Assembly (NCBI RefSeq): GCF_002366715.1
Contig: NZ_DFBS01000032.1
Location: 1-64,000 of the forward strand
Reading direction: 5' to 3'
Length of the DNA: 64,000 bases
Source of the DNA: Halomonas sp. UBA3074
GTDB lineage: Bacteria; Pseudomonadota; Gammaproteobacteria; Pseudomonadales; Halomonadaceae
Part shown: positions 19,543 through 28,247 of the stretch, in pieces
Position numbering within the stretch: the first letter of the stretch is position 1
Layout: every line of letters starts with the position of its first letter
Notes under the pieces: generated by a model
The model's database searches: none
Seen by the model: the letters and a program-made list of their open reading frames with translations, nothing else
Told to the model about the DNA's origin: nothing
Program-made: the position numbers and the translations under genes

Positions 19543-19643
19543 GGTGCGAGGGCAGGTTGGAGCGAGGGTCTTTTGTCATGGATGACAAAAGTAGCGCCCA
19601 TGGATGGGTTCACAGCGCCCTCGCGGAAACCTGCCCTCGCACC
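19543..19643. repeat. nested inverted-repeat element, likely bidirectional terminator
   Basis: A 101-bp element between convergent genes. The outer arms are a perfect 16-bp inverted repeat (GGTGCGAGGGCAGGTT and its complement). Inside are a second arm pair GCGAGGG/CCCTCGC, a perfect hairpin CTTTTGTCAT-GG-ATGACAAAAG, and CCCAT-GG-ATGGG. From memory, similar 'GCGCCCATGGATGGGTTCACAGC' elements recur in intergenic spaces of Halomonas, Marinobacter and Pseudomonas relatives. Confidence 0.7.
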
Positions 19644-19673
19644 GGGGCAGTCTGATTACCCGCCACACTTGCC

Positions 19674-20627
19674 CTAAGGCGTTAACCAATGCCTGAAGTC
19701 ATCCAGCTCACCGCGTACCGCCTGGCGATATAAGCCCTGCAGTTGCGCCGTCACGCTGTCGGTGCTGATGGGTTCGTTGACGGGTGGTGCGCCAGCGCGT
19801 CCACCAATACGGCGACCATCCAGCTCGCGAAGCGGGAGTATTTCGGCGGCGGTGCCGGTTAAGAACGCCTCGTCGGCGGTGTAGAGCTCGTCGCGGGTAA
19901 TCCGCCGCTCGCGCACTTCAATACCCAGCACTTTTTGCGCCAGCTGAATCACGCTATCCCGGGTGATGCCTTGCAAACACGACGTTACTTCTGGGGTGTG
20001 CAGCACGCCATCGCGCAGTAAAAAGACGTTCGCCGCCGAGGCCTCAGCTACATAGCCTTCCGGGTCGAGCATGATGGTTTCATCGAACCCAGCCTTGATC
20101 GCCGTATTCAGCGCCAGGATAGAATTGACGTAGTGGCCGTTGGTTTTCGCCCGACACAAGCTGATATTGACGTGGTGGCGCGCCCAGGAAGAGGTTAGCG
20201 CGCGCAAACCGTGGGTGGCGGCCTGGGGAGAAATGTAGGGGCCTAGATCCCACGCGGCGACCATTACATGAGTCGTTAGCCCCTGAGCACGCAGCCCCAT
20301 GCCTTCCGCACCAAAAAACACGGTAGGTTTCAGGTAGGCATTGCTCAGGCCGTTTTTGGTCAGGCACTGGCGCTGGGCATCGATCAGCTCCGCTTCGCTA
20401 AACGGCAGCGGCATATCCAGCGAATGGGCGCTTTCTGCCAAGCGGCGGGTATGTTCAGCAGCACGAAATAGATGCGTGCCGCTAGGGCCAGCGTAGGCGC
20501 GCACGCCCTCAAAACAGCCCATGCCATAGTGTAACGTATGGGTGAAGACATGCACCTTGGCCTCGCGCCACTCCAGCCATTCACCGTCGTGCCAAATCCA
20601 GCCATCGCGGTCATAAAGCGGTGTCAT
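19674..20627 (-). CDS. ilvE: branched-chain amino acid aminotransferase-like protein (fold type IV)
   Basis: 317 aa from ATG 20627, which overlaps the upstream deacetylase stop (ATGA). Fold type IV PLP signature: 'HTLHYGMGCFEGVRAY', catalytic Lys in CRAKTNGHYVNSILA, 'EASAANVFLLRDG' and 'TGTAAEILPL'. IlvE transfers amino groups between branched-chain amino acids and 2-oxoglutarate. Being last in an operon with a TRAP transporter and deacetylases, it may serve a catabolic route here. Fold type IV members overlap in sequence, so substrate range is open. Confidence 0.75.
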   Translation of the reverse strand: MTPLYDRDGWIWHDGEWLEWREAKVHVFTHTLHYGMGCFEGVRAYAGPSGTHLFRAAEHTRRLAESAHSLDMPLPFSEAELIDAQRQCLTKNGLSNAYLKPTVFFGAEGMGLRAQGLTTHVMVAAWDLGPYISPQAATHGLRALTSSWARHHVNISLCRAKTNGHYVNSILALNTAIKAGFDETIMLDPEGYVAEASAANVFLLRDGVLHTPEVTSCLQGITRDSVIQLAQKVLGIEVRERRITRDELYTADEAFLTGTAAEILPLRELDGRRIGGRAGAPPVNEPISTDSVTAQLQGLYRQAVRGELDDFRHWLTP

Positions 20628-21730
20628 TGTTTGCGTTGCTCCCACTGTTGGCACCATTCGTCGATTAACAACTGCTGGTGCGGTTGCAGGGCCTGATAGC
20701 CCCAAGCGGCAATTTCATCGTTTTGCGGGTCGGGCACGGCAATCTGACTACCTGCCAGCGTCTGGATCACTGCGTGGCCGCAGAGCGGCACATAGCCCTC
20801 GGAATAACCGCCTTCGTGAACAAACACCAGCTTGCCATCGCAGCAGCGCTCGGCCAGGGCTTTTAGCTGAGCGGTCATGGTGGCGAACGCTTGGCTGTTG
20901 AGCAACATCTTGCCTAATGGGTCTTTGGCGCAGGCATCGTAACCGCACGCCACCACGATCAGGTCAGGTTTGAACGCCTCAAGCGCGGGCAACACCAGTT
21001 TTTCCATGGCATAGGCGTAGGCGCCCAGGCCGCAGCCCGGTGGAAGCGGCAGGTTGAGATTGGCACCCAGGCCTGCGCCTTCGCCCTGCTCGTCAAAGCC
21101 ACCGGTTTCCAGCGGGTAGTTGGCCGCTTGATGAAGTGAAACGGTCAACACATCGGACTCGGTATAAAACGCTGCCTGCTGACCGTTGCCGTGGTGAACA
21201 TCCCAATCGAGTATCGCCACGCGGTTAGCCTGCCCCAAGGCCCGGGCGCGCATCACCGCCACGGGGATATTGCCCAGCAGGCAGAACCCGCGGCCTTGAT
21301 CGGCTTCGGCATGGTGCCCCGGCGGGCGGCACAGGGCATAAGCATTGCTTATCTCGCCCAGCGCCACGGCTTCTACGGCGGCAATGGCCAACCCTGCGGA
21401 CTGCGTGGCCGCCGCCCAACTGCCGGGCATGTAGGGGGCGCAGTCGCCACCGTTACCGCCGCGCGCTTTATCCCCCGCCTGCAGTTCATCCAGGTAACGC
21501 GGAGTGTGAAAACGCAGCAGGTCAGAAAGCGTGGCGGCGGTCGGCTTCACCACGTGAAGCTCATCGATCAGCCCGCTGACTTCGAGAATATTTTTCAGGC
21601 GTCGTTTGCTCTCCGGGCTTTCCGACGCGGCCTGGGGCTGCAGGAATTCGCCCGGTGCGGAGAAGACCCCAATCGCGCCCTGGTCGTGCCAAAAGCAGCG
21701 TTCATGCCAGTAAAAACCAGTTCTGCTCAT
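20624..21730 (-). CDS. histone deacetylase-family amidohydrolase, second copy
   Basis: 368 aa. Motifs: RPPGHHAEADQGRGFC, LDWDVHHGNG (zinc Asp/His) and VACGYDACAKDPLG (second Asp). This copy belongs to a more class II-like branch than the other two in the window (GFYWHERCFWHD start). It overlaps both neighbours in ATGA, so it is translated with them. A substrate of the acetylated polyamine or acylated amine type is inferred from family. Confidence 0.8.
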   Translation of the reverse strand: MSRTGFYWHERCFWHDQGAIGVFSAPGEFLQPQAASESPESKRRLKNILEVSGLIDELHVVKPTAATLSDLLRFHTPRYLDELQAGDKARGGNGGDCAPYMPGSWAAATQSAGLAIAAVEAVALGEISNAYALCRPPGHHAEADQGRGFCLLGNIPVAVMRARALGQANRVAILDWDVHHGNGQQAAFYTESDVLTVSLHQAANYPLETGGFDEQGEGAGLGANLNLPLPPGCGLGAYAYAMEKLVLPALEAFKPDLIVVACGYDACAKDPLGKMLLNSQAFATMTAQLKALAERCCDGKLVFVHEGGYSEGYVPLCGHAVIQTLAGSQIAVPDPQNDEIAAWGYQALQPHQQLLIDEWCQQWEQRKQ

Positions 21731-22758
21731 GCCGTAAAACCCTGCATAAAGGCGGTCAGGTTGGCGCTTAAGTGTTCAGTGGGGTAACCGCCTTCTTGGA
21801 CAATCACCATGGGCAGCGAAAGCGCCGCCAGGCGTTTGCCTACTTCAATGAACGCCTCGGTTTCCACCTTGAGACCTGCTAGCGGGTCATCTTTATGGGC
21901 ATCCAACCCCAGCGCCACCACCACGGCACCCGGCTCATAACGTTGCAGGTGATCAATCAGAATCGCCAGGGCATCGAGATAAACGTCGCCATCACTGCCC
22001 ACCGGCAGGGGCAGATTCACATTGGTTCCAACGCCTTCATCGCTGCCCTCTTCTTCTGCACCGCCCCAGAAAAACGGGTAAAAGTCGCTAGGGTCAGCGT
22101 GCAATGAGCCGGTCCACACATCGCTACGATAATAAAAAATATCCTGGGTGCCGTTGCCGTGATGCAGATCCACATCGATGATCGCAACTTTGCCGTAGCG
22201 TTCACGCAACACGGTCGCCGCCAGCGCGGAATTGTTCAGCAGGCAAAAACCGCCGGCGCGTTCCGGCCCGGCATGGTGACCCGGCGGGCGACACAGCGCG
22301 TAGGCGGATGGCGCACCATTAAGCATCTCTTCTGCGGCCGCTTCCGCCGTTGCTGCCGAGGCCAGCGCGCCTTGAAAGCTCGTCGCACTCAGCGGGCAGG
22401 CCATATCGTGCAGGTGCCAGCCCGCTTGCCCGATGGGGTGGCGCGGGTAGTGGTGGCCACCGCCGCAGGGGTGAATATTGGGCGCGACAAATTCGGCCGC
22501 GTTGGGCAGCGCCTGCCAGCGGGCGTAAATGGTGTCCAGGAACGTTAGGTAGCGCGGCGTATGAATCTGTTCCAGGCGCTTACGCAGCCTCGGCGAGTCG
22601 GCATCGTTCGGTGCGGTCAGCGTCAGCCCTGAACGGGCAAGCCCCTGGGTAAGCAGCTCCGCCCGCACCGGGCCTTCCGGCGATGGCACGGGCTGGCCGC
22701 GTAGCAGGAAGGTCGGCGGCGCATGCAACGCCTGATCAGGGTGATAAAAACACTTCAT
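21727..22758 (-). CDS. histone deacetylase-family amidohydrolase, third copy (AphA-like)
   Basis: 343 aa. Motifs: CRPPGHHAGPERAGGFCLLNN, IDVDLHHGNGTQDIFY and LGLDAHKDDPLAG. An insertion rich in Gly and His (residues about 98-120, CGGGHHYPRHP) resembles the loop found in acetylpolyamine amidohydrolases that narrows the active-site entrance. It follows the TRAP permease by 20 bp and leads into the second-copy deacetylase by overlap. Confidence 0.8.
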   Translation of the reverse strand: MKCFYHPDQALHAPPTFLLRGQPVPSPEGPVRAELLTQGLARSGLTLTAPNDADSPRLRKRLEQIHTPRYLTFLDTIYARWQALPNAAEFVAPNIHPCGGGHHYPRHPIGQAGWHLHDMACPLSATSFQGALASAATAEAAAEEMLNGAPSAYALCRPPGHHAGPERAGGFCLLNNSALAATVLRERYGKVAIIDVDLHHGNGTQDIFYYRSDVWTGSLHADPSDFYPFFWGGAEEEGSDEGVGTNVNLPLPVGSDGDVYLDALAILIDHLQRYEPGAVVVALGLDAHKDDPLAGLKVETEAFIEVGKRLAALSLPMVIVQEGGYPTEHLSANLTAFMQGFTA

Positions 22759-22778
22759 GGGTCGCAGTCCTTAGCTAG

Positions 22779-24053
22779 TCACAGTAGCGACGGAATCCAG
22801 GTAGAAAGCACTGGAAACGCCGCCAGCAATACAATCACCACCAGAAACGAGACGTAAAACGGCAGCGATGCCACGATTGCCCGTTCGTAGGGCACCTCGG
22901 CGATGCGCGCGGCGGTCATCAGCGTCATACCCACCGGCGGTGTCACGTTGGAGATATTGAGTACCACAATCATCAAGATAGCGAAGTGCAGCGGGTCAAA
23001 CCCGAGCTGAATCATCGCGGGCACCAGCACGGGCGCAATGACCACCAGGGCAGGCAGCACGTCCATCACCGTACCAATCACCAAGAGTAGCAGGCATACC
23101 AGCATCAGTTGCAAGAAGGCCACATCGCTGAAGGTGGTGATGATGCTGGCGGCATCCCGGGCAATGCCCGAACGGGTCACGAACCAGCCCAGCACCGCCG
23201 AGGTCGCCAGCAGGAAAAATACCACGCCGGAAAAGCGAACCGTGGTGACCAGCGCGTCCCAAATCTTGCGCCAGGTCAGGTTGCGGTAGAACACCGTGCC
23301 GATCACGATGGCGTAAACCGCGGCAAAGCCCGAGGCTTCCGTGATTGTCGTAAGTCCCGAGAGAATGCCGCCAAGAATGATCAGCGGCACCACCAGCGCG
23401 GGCAGCGCCAGCACAAACGACATCACGGCCACCTTAAACGGCGTCGGCGCCTGCTTCGGGTAGTTGCGTTTCCAGGCCAAAAAGAAGCTGACGCCCAGCA
23501 ATGCCAGCGCCATTAACAGGCCGGGAATAATGCCACCGGCAAACAGGTCGATCACCGAAATATCCCGCAGCAGCGTGGCGTAAACCACCATGACCACGCT
23601 GGGCGGAATGATCGGCCCGATGATAGAGGAACAGGCGGTGACTGCCGCGGCGTATTCGGCATCGTAACCCTGCTTTTTCATCTCGGGGATCATGATTTTG
23701 CCGATGGCCACGGTATCGGTGACCGCCGCACCGGTGAGCCCGGCAAAAAACACCGAGACCGAGATATTCACGTGAGAAAGCGACCCGCGCACCCGGCCAA
23801 ATAGCGCATTGTTGAACGCAATCAGCTTATGGGTCAGCCCGCCCTGGTTCATCAGTTCCGCAGTGAAAATAAAGTAAGGCACGGCAATCAGCAGAAAGCC
23901 GGAGACGCCGGAGAACATGCGGTCAGCAATAATACCGAGCATGCGCTCGCCGCCCATCGCAAAGCCGCCCGCCAGCCCCGACATGGCCATCACCACGGCC
24001 ACCGGCGCGCCGATAAACAGCAGCACGATAAACGCAATAATCGCAGGGGTCAT
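22779..24053 (-). CDS. dctM: TRAP transporter large permease, DctM type
   Basis: 424 aa, very hydrophobic with about 12 membrane helices, typical length for DctM. Blocks such as 'GLTGAAVTDTVAIGKIMIPEM' and 'NVTPPVGMTLMTAARIAEVPYERA' are family hallmarks. It is the sodium-coupled import channel and overlaps dctQ in ATGA. Confidence 0.9.
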   Translation of the reverse strand: MTPAIIAFIVLLFIGAPVAVVMAMSGLAGGFAMGGERMLGIIADRMFSGVSGFLLIAVPYFIFTAELMNQGGLTHKLIAFNNALFGRVRGSLSHVNISVSVFFAGLTGAAVTDTVAIGKIMIPEMKKQGYDAEYAAAVTACSSIIGPIIPPSVVMVVYATLLRDISVIDLFAGGIIPGLLMALALLGVSFFLAWKRNYPKQAPTPFKVAVMSFVLALPALVVPLIILGGILSGLTTITEASGFAAVYAIVIGTVFYRNLTWRKIWDALVTTVRFSGVVFFLLATSAVLGWFVTRSGIARDAASIITTFSDVAFLQLMLVCLLLLVIGTVMDVLPALVVIAPVLVPAMIQLGFDPLHFAILMIVVLNISNVTPPVGMTLMTAARIAEVPYERAIVASLPFYVSFLVVIVLLAAFPVLSTWIPSLL

Positions 24054-24595
24054 GAGCGGTGCTCCCGATCAGTGGTGTCGATGAGATCGCCAATCATGTC
24101 CTGCTCATCGATGAAGTGTTCCAACAGGGCAAAGCCGTGCACCAAGTGCAACAGGATGATGACGCCGCTAAGAGGCACCACAATGGCGGTGACTTTACTA
24201 GGAATGCGGATCTGATCGGAGACCATGTAGACCTGGGTGGCGCTGGTAAAGTAGTCCCAGCCGTACCAGGTCAGCATTAGTGCAAACAGGCCAATCACCG
24301 CCAGGCAGAGCCCTGCCGCCACCTGCACCATCACGCGAGGCAAGCTGCGAACCAACAGGGTCATGGCGACGTGTTCGCCGTAGCGCAGCGAAATCGTCAT
24401 GGAAAGAAAGCCGATCCAGGGCAGAAACAGCCGCGCCAGCGAGTAGGTCCAGCTCAGCGCGCTACCGGTCATCAGCTTGTAGATAAACGCCGTGAACGAG
24501 ATGCCCAGCATCGCCAGGATACAGCCCACACACACCACGATAGCCACCTGATTGACGAGGTCGCTCACGCGGCGCAAAGGAGTTAAAACGCCCAT
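24050..24595 (-). CDS. dctQ: TRAP transporter small permease, DctQ type
   Basis: 181 aa with four hydrophobic helices, as expected of DctQ; the 'SYSLARLFLPWIGFLSMTISLRYGEH'-type middle region (about 60-90) matches the family. It joins DctM in the membrane. ATG 24595 is preceded by GAGGA; the end overlaps dctM. Confidence 0.85.
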   Translation of the reverse strand: MGVLTPLRRVSDLVNQVAIVVCVGCILAMLGISFTAFIYKLMTGSALSWTYSLARLFLPWIGFLSMTISLRYGEHVAMTLLVRSLPRVMVQVAAGLCLAVIGLFALMLTWYGWDYFTSATQVYMVSDQIRIPSKVTAIVVPLSGVIILLHLVHGFALLEHFIDEQDMIGDLIDTTDREHRS

Positions 24596-24681
24596 GGTTT
24601 TTCCTCACGCCGGGGCCTCACATCGCCCCAGCGTTTATCGTTCGCTAACCGTTATTGGCTCTGTTTTTATTGGCCCTGCAT

Positions 24682-25755
24682 TTATTGACCATAAATGCGG
24701 TAGTCGTCGTCCGCCAATTGCTGGCCGACACGCTCGACTTCATCCAGCAGCCCCTGTACGCGAGCTTCGTCCATACCGAAGTCATCGACGATCCACGCCT
24801 GCCAGGCGGGGCGCGCAATCTCTGCCATCCGCTCACGCTCGGCATCGGCCATCAGGTAGCACTCTTCAAAGCGCTCGCAGGACTCGACCCAACTGGCGGT
24901 CGCTAACGCGCCAGACATACCGTGGCTCAGCTGAATGGCTTCCCGTGCAGAGCTAATCACCGCCTGCTGATGCTCTTCGGGCAGCGACTGGTACCAGGAC
25001 TCGCTGACTACCCAGGGCGCGCTGTTATACACATGCCCAGTGAGCGTGGTGTAGTCGGTGACTGCGTCGAAGTTGAAGGTGGTGTTGAGCACCGGCGCGT
25101 TGAACTGACCATCGGCCAAGCCGGTTTCCAGCGCGGTGATTAGCTCGCCCCAGGGAAGTGGCGTCGCGGAAGCACCCAGCGAGCGCATAATCGCTACGTG
25201 GGCGGGATTCTCTTCGGTGCGGATGTTGAGGCCTTCTAAATCTTCGACGGTCTCAATTAAGCGCACGTTATTAGTGAAGGCAACAAAACCACCGCCATCG
25301 TCGAAGGTGCCCAAATAACGCATATCGGCGGCTTCGACGGTGCCGGACATAAAGTCGGCGAACCATTCACTATCAAAGAAGCTCCACGCCTGGCGCCAGT
25401 TGGTGAACAGGAAGGGTGCGGTGACGACTTGGTAGTCTTCGTAGAAGGATGACATCGCCCCCGCCGACATAATCGTCGACTGTAGCGTGCGGCCGCCCTG
25501 CACTTCTGAGCCGTTCTCCACTTCAGAACCGAGCTGGCCGCCACCGAAGATGGTGACCTCTAGATCGCCATCGGTGCGCGCCTCTACCAGGTTCTTGAAA
25601 TGCACCAGCGCCGGATAGATTTCGTTATTGCTCATATCCTCGGGCAGTTGCGTGGCAATCACCATTTCATAGGATTGCGCTTGGGCATTCGCGCTGGCAA
25701 CAGCCAAAGGTAATGCCGCCATGGCGGCGAAAAGTACAGATCTTTTAGCGTTCAT
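24682..25755 (-). CDS. dctP: TRAP transporter substrate-binding protein, DctP type
   Basis: 357 aa with a signal peptide cleaved near residue 26 (ANAQA). The mature part fits DctP proteins: 'GLNIRTEENPAHVAIMRSLGASATPLPWGELITALETGLADGQ' region (about 175-218) holds the carboxylate-binding Arg that usually grips the ligand. The ligand is therefore probably an organic acid or zwitterion; the nearby cyclodeaminase and deacetylases suggest an amino- or acylamino-acid. Confidence 0.85.
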   Translation of the reverse strand: MNAKRSVLFAAMAALPLAVASANAQAQSYEMVIATQLPEDMSNNEIYPALVHFKNLVEARTDGDLEVTIFGGGQLGSEVENGSEVQGGRTLQSTIMSAGAMSSFYEDYQVVTAPFLFTNWRQAWSFFDSEWFADFMSGTVEAADMRYLGTFDDGGGFVAFTNNVRLIETVEDLEGLNIRTEENPAHVAIMRSLGASATPLPWGELITALETGLADGQFNAPVLNTTFNFDAVTDYTTLTGHVYNSAPWVVSESWYQSLPEEHQQAVISSAREAIQLSHGMSGALATASWVESCERFEECYLMADAERERMAEIARPAWQAWIVDDFGMDEARVQGLLDEVERVGQQLADDDYRIYGQ

Positions 25756-25871
25756 AACACACCTCGTTTTGATTATTGGTCGGTCTTCGTTATGAGTGGC
25801 GGTGCTACCCCTCGGGTAGCGATGTCGTTGTTGTTTTAAAACTTATTGTTAAAAACTATTGTTAGAAATCG

Positions 25872-26813
25872 TTATGGCTGTTCAGGTAGCGACTCCCACA
25901 CTTCAATGGCAGCGGCTAGGTCTTCAAGCGAAGCGCCTACCGATTTGAATAGCGTGATGGCCTCCGAGCCAGAACGTCCCGATTTGGCCCCGCTTAGCAC
26001 CTCTGCAAGCTCCGCCTGAATTTGGTCGAACTGAAATTCGCCCTCTTCAATGGCTTGCAGAACATCGCCCGCTTCGCCTTTGGCGCCGGCGTAGGTATCC
26101 ACAAACACCTCTGAGCGGCGCAGGCACAGCGCATCGGTTTCACGCATCTGTGGCCGAAACGCACCGATCAAATCCAAGTGGGTGCCAGGCGTCAGCCACT
26201 CGCCCTTGACCAGCGGCTGGGTAGAGAGCGTCACGCAACTGACGATATCCGCTTCTGCCACAGCATCCGCCAGGTCTTCCACCACGTGGGTCTCAAAGCG
26301 TTCGGCGTATTCATCGGCGATGGCGGCTGCTTTACTGGGATTACGGCCCCAAATCAGCACACGTTTGATGGGCCGCACGCTGGCGTGAGCCTCGATCACC
26401 ATAGGCGCCAACTTGCCTGTGCCCACCACCAGCAGCGTTTCTGCGGTCTCATTCGCCAACGCTTGGGCGGCCAGCGCCGAAGCAGCCGCCGTACGGCGCC
26501 GGGTTAACTCGCTGCCATCGATACAGGCCAACGGCTGGCCGTGCTTACCTTCGCTAAGCAAATAGAGCCCAGAGATCGCCGGGATACCGTGGTCGGCGTT
26601 TTGAGGAAACACGTTGACCATTTTCACACCGATGTAGCCCGCCGCTTCCCAAGCGGGCATGAGCAGCATGGTGGCTTCGCCATCTGGCCGGTGCATCGCG
26701 TGGTGGTGGCGGGGAGGTGACTCCACGCCGTTCACGAACGTTGCATGCAGCCGCTGGATCAAGCCGCCCCAGCTCAGGTAACGAGTGACCTCTTCGGCAG
26801 AAACAACCCGCAT
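25872..26813 (-). CDS. ornithine cyclodeaminase/mu-crystallin family protein
   Basis: 313 aa. Family blocks: 'HHAMHRPDGEATMLLMPAW', 'DGSELTRRRTAAASALAAQALA' and the NAD-binding 'LLVVGTGKLAPMVIEAHA'. Members deaminate ornithine to proline or act as alanine dehydrogenases, imine reductases or ectoine-route enzymes. It starts one base after the ridA stop, so the pair is translated together; RidA removes reactive imines that such enzymes release. Exact substrate unknown. Confidence 0.8.
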   Translation of the reverse strand: MRVVSAEEVTRYLSWGGLIQRLHATFVNGVESPPRHHHAMHRPDGEATMLLMPAWEAAGYIGVKMVNVFPQNADHGIPAISGLYLLSEGKHGQPLACIDGSELTRRRTAAASALAAQALANETAETLLVVGTGKLAPMVIEAHASVRPIKRVLIWGRNPSKAAAIADEYAERFETHVVEDLADAVAEADIVSCVTLSTQPLVKGEWLTPGTHLDLIGAFRPQMRETDALCLRRSEVFVDTYAGAKGEAGDVLQAIEEGEFQFDQIQAELAEVLSGAKSGRSGSEAITLFKSVGASLEDLAAAIEVWESLPEQP

Positions 26814-26814
26814 A

Positions 26815-27171
26815 TTAGGCCTCCGGCAACGCGGCGATCACCATGATTTCCACCTTCCACTCGGGCTTGGCGAGCTGGGCTTCAAGCGCGGCACGCACCG
26901 GCGGGCGACCGGGCACGACCCAGGCATCCCAAGCAGCGTTCATTTGATCGAATTCCGCCATGCTGGTGACCCAGATTTGCGCTGAAATCAGGTGTTCTTT
27001 GGTGGTGCCTGCCTGGGCGAGCAGTTGATCGATGCGCGCCAAGACCTGTTCGGTCTGGCCACGCATATCGGCGGTGGCATCGGCAGGCACTTGGCCAGCG
27101 AGATAAACGGTGCCGTTGTGAACCGCTACTTGGCTCATACGTGCATTGCTGTCTTGGTAGGTAACGCTCAT
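26815..27171 (-). CDS. RidA family imine/enamine deaminase
   Basis: 118 aa from ATG 27171, preceded by AGGAG. It is a full-length RidA/YjgF protein with 'VYLAGQVPADATADMRGQTEQVLARID' near the middle and the conserved Arg of the active site in 'PGRPPVRAALEAQLAKPEWKVEIMVIA'. It hydrolyses reactive enamine/imine intermediates. It heads the operon that continues into the cyclodeaminase and TRAP genes. Confidence 0.85.
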   Translation of the reverse strand: MSVTYQDSNARMSQVAVHNGTVYLAGQVPADATADMRGQTEQVLARIDQLLAQAGTTKEHLISAQIWVTSMAEFDQMNAAWDAWVVPGRPPVRAALEAQLAKPEWKVEIMVIAALPEA

Positions 27172-27227
27172 GAAGTCTCTCCTTGGAAGGTGTCCTTCAG
27201 AGACTAAAGCGCAGAGCCGCAAATTAC

Positions 27228-27255
27228 TTGCCCCAAACTCGGGCAAGTTTGCCCG
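27228..27255. promoter_or_regulatory. TTGCCC repeats, candidate AraC-regulator site
   Basis: TTGCCC occurs at 27228-27233 and 27249-27254, a direct repeat with a 21-bp step as is usual for AraC-family half-sites. An inverted GGGCAA in between makes a perfect dyad CGGGCAA-GT-TTGCCCG at 27240-27255. It lies between araC and ridA, about 60-85 bp upstream of ridA. Confidence 0.45.
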
Positions 27256-27301
27256 TAAGTCATGCAGGGATTGTCAAAAAGCGCCAAACGGGGAGTGAAG
27301 C

Positions 27302-28069
27302 CTACCGATCCGAGGAAGGGGAAATATCAAAATAGCGGCGGTAAGCGCGGGAAAAGCTGCCTTGATCGCGAAAGCCCACCAGCATGGCAATGTGCCCCAG
27401 GCTGAGCGCGCTGTGGCGAACGAGCGTGCGAGCGTGCTCAAGGCGCCGGCGCTGCACGTAGGCCAGCGGCGTTACGCCGGTCAGTTCGCGAAAGCAGGTG
27501 TGGAAATGGCCGGGGCTGAGCGCGCACAGCGCGGCCAGCTGTTCCACCCGAATTTCATCGGCCAAATGTTGATCCAACCAAGCATCCAGGCGGGCCAAGT
27601 CGAGGCGTTCACTGATGCAGTGCTGGCCCAGTTGGCCCACCGCGGCAGGCGTGGCGTCGTGCAGGTACATGGTTAGCGCACGCAACAGCAGAATGGCGAT
27701 TTCATTTTGCAGCGCGGGGCACTGCTCGAGCTGGTTCGCCAGCGCGTGGGTCAGTTGGTTTAACGCGGGCGGCACACTAAAAAAGCGTGGTTTATCAAAC
27801 AGGCGCTCGATCTCGCTGCCCTTTTCAAGCGACGCCAACTGCGCAACGGGAATATCCAACACCAAGGTGCGGTTACTGCCATCGCCCTGGTACTCGTGAT
27901 GGCGCGACGAGGGGATCAGACACCCACGGCGAGCGGTGACCCGCTCCCCCTGGCCTTCCATCGAAAGCTCCGTTACGCCACACGTGGCCAGAATCAGTTG
28001 ATGGAAGTCGTGAGTATGGGCCACCTGCTCCTGGGCTAAGTTGCGGCTATGCAGCTCAAAGAAAGCCAT
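27302..28069 (-). CDS. AraC-family transcriptional regulator with cupin sensor domain
   Basis: 255 aa from ATG 28069. The N-terminal cupin part (about 10-90) has 'HTHDFHQLILATCG'; the C-terminal double helix-turn-helix runs from about 155 to 250 with 'LAALCALSPGHFHTCFRELTG' and a GFRDQGSFSRAYRRYF end. It lies upstream of and on the same strand as the ridA-TRAP operon and is its likely activator. Confidence 0.85.
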   Translation of the reverse strand: MAFFELHSRNLAQEQVAHTHDFHQLILATCGVTELSMEGQGERVTARRGCLIPSSRHHEYQGDGSNRTLVLDIPVAQLASLEKGSEIERLFDKPRFFSVPPALNQLTHALANQLEQCPALQNEIAILLLRALTMYLHDATPAAVGQLGQHCISERLDLARLDAWLDQHLADEIRVEQLAALCALSPGHFHTCFRELTGVTPLAYVQRRRLEHARTLVRHSALSLGHIAMLVGFRDQGSFSRAYRRYFDISPSSDR

Positions 28070-28167
28070 GGTGGAATACCGTCTGTGTGTCGAATGCGAT
28101 TCATTCACTATAAAACGGCTAGGCAACAAAAAGCGAGGCCGCGGCCAACTGTGCGTTAACGCTCAGC

Positions 28168-28178
28168 GGGGGGGGGGG
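28168..28178 (+). repeat. poly-G tract upstream of the glycosyltransferase
   Basis: Eleven consecutive G residues lie 69 bp upstream of the glycosyltransferase start, in the araC-glycosyltransferase divergent region. Such tracts are prone to slippage. Confidence 0.9.
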
Positions 28179-28247
28179 ACTGCTGTCATCCGCCAGTCAC
28201 GGATGCCGTTTAGGGTGACCATAAGCGGCCACCAGAGTCCTCATAAT

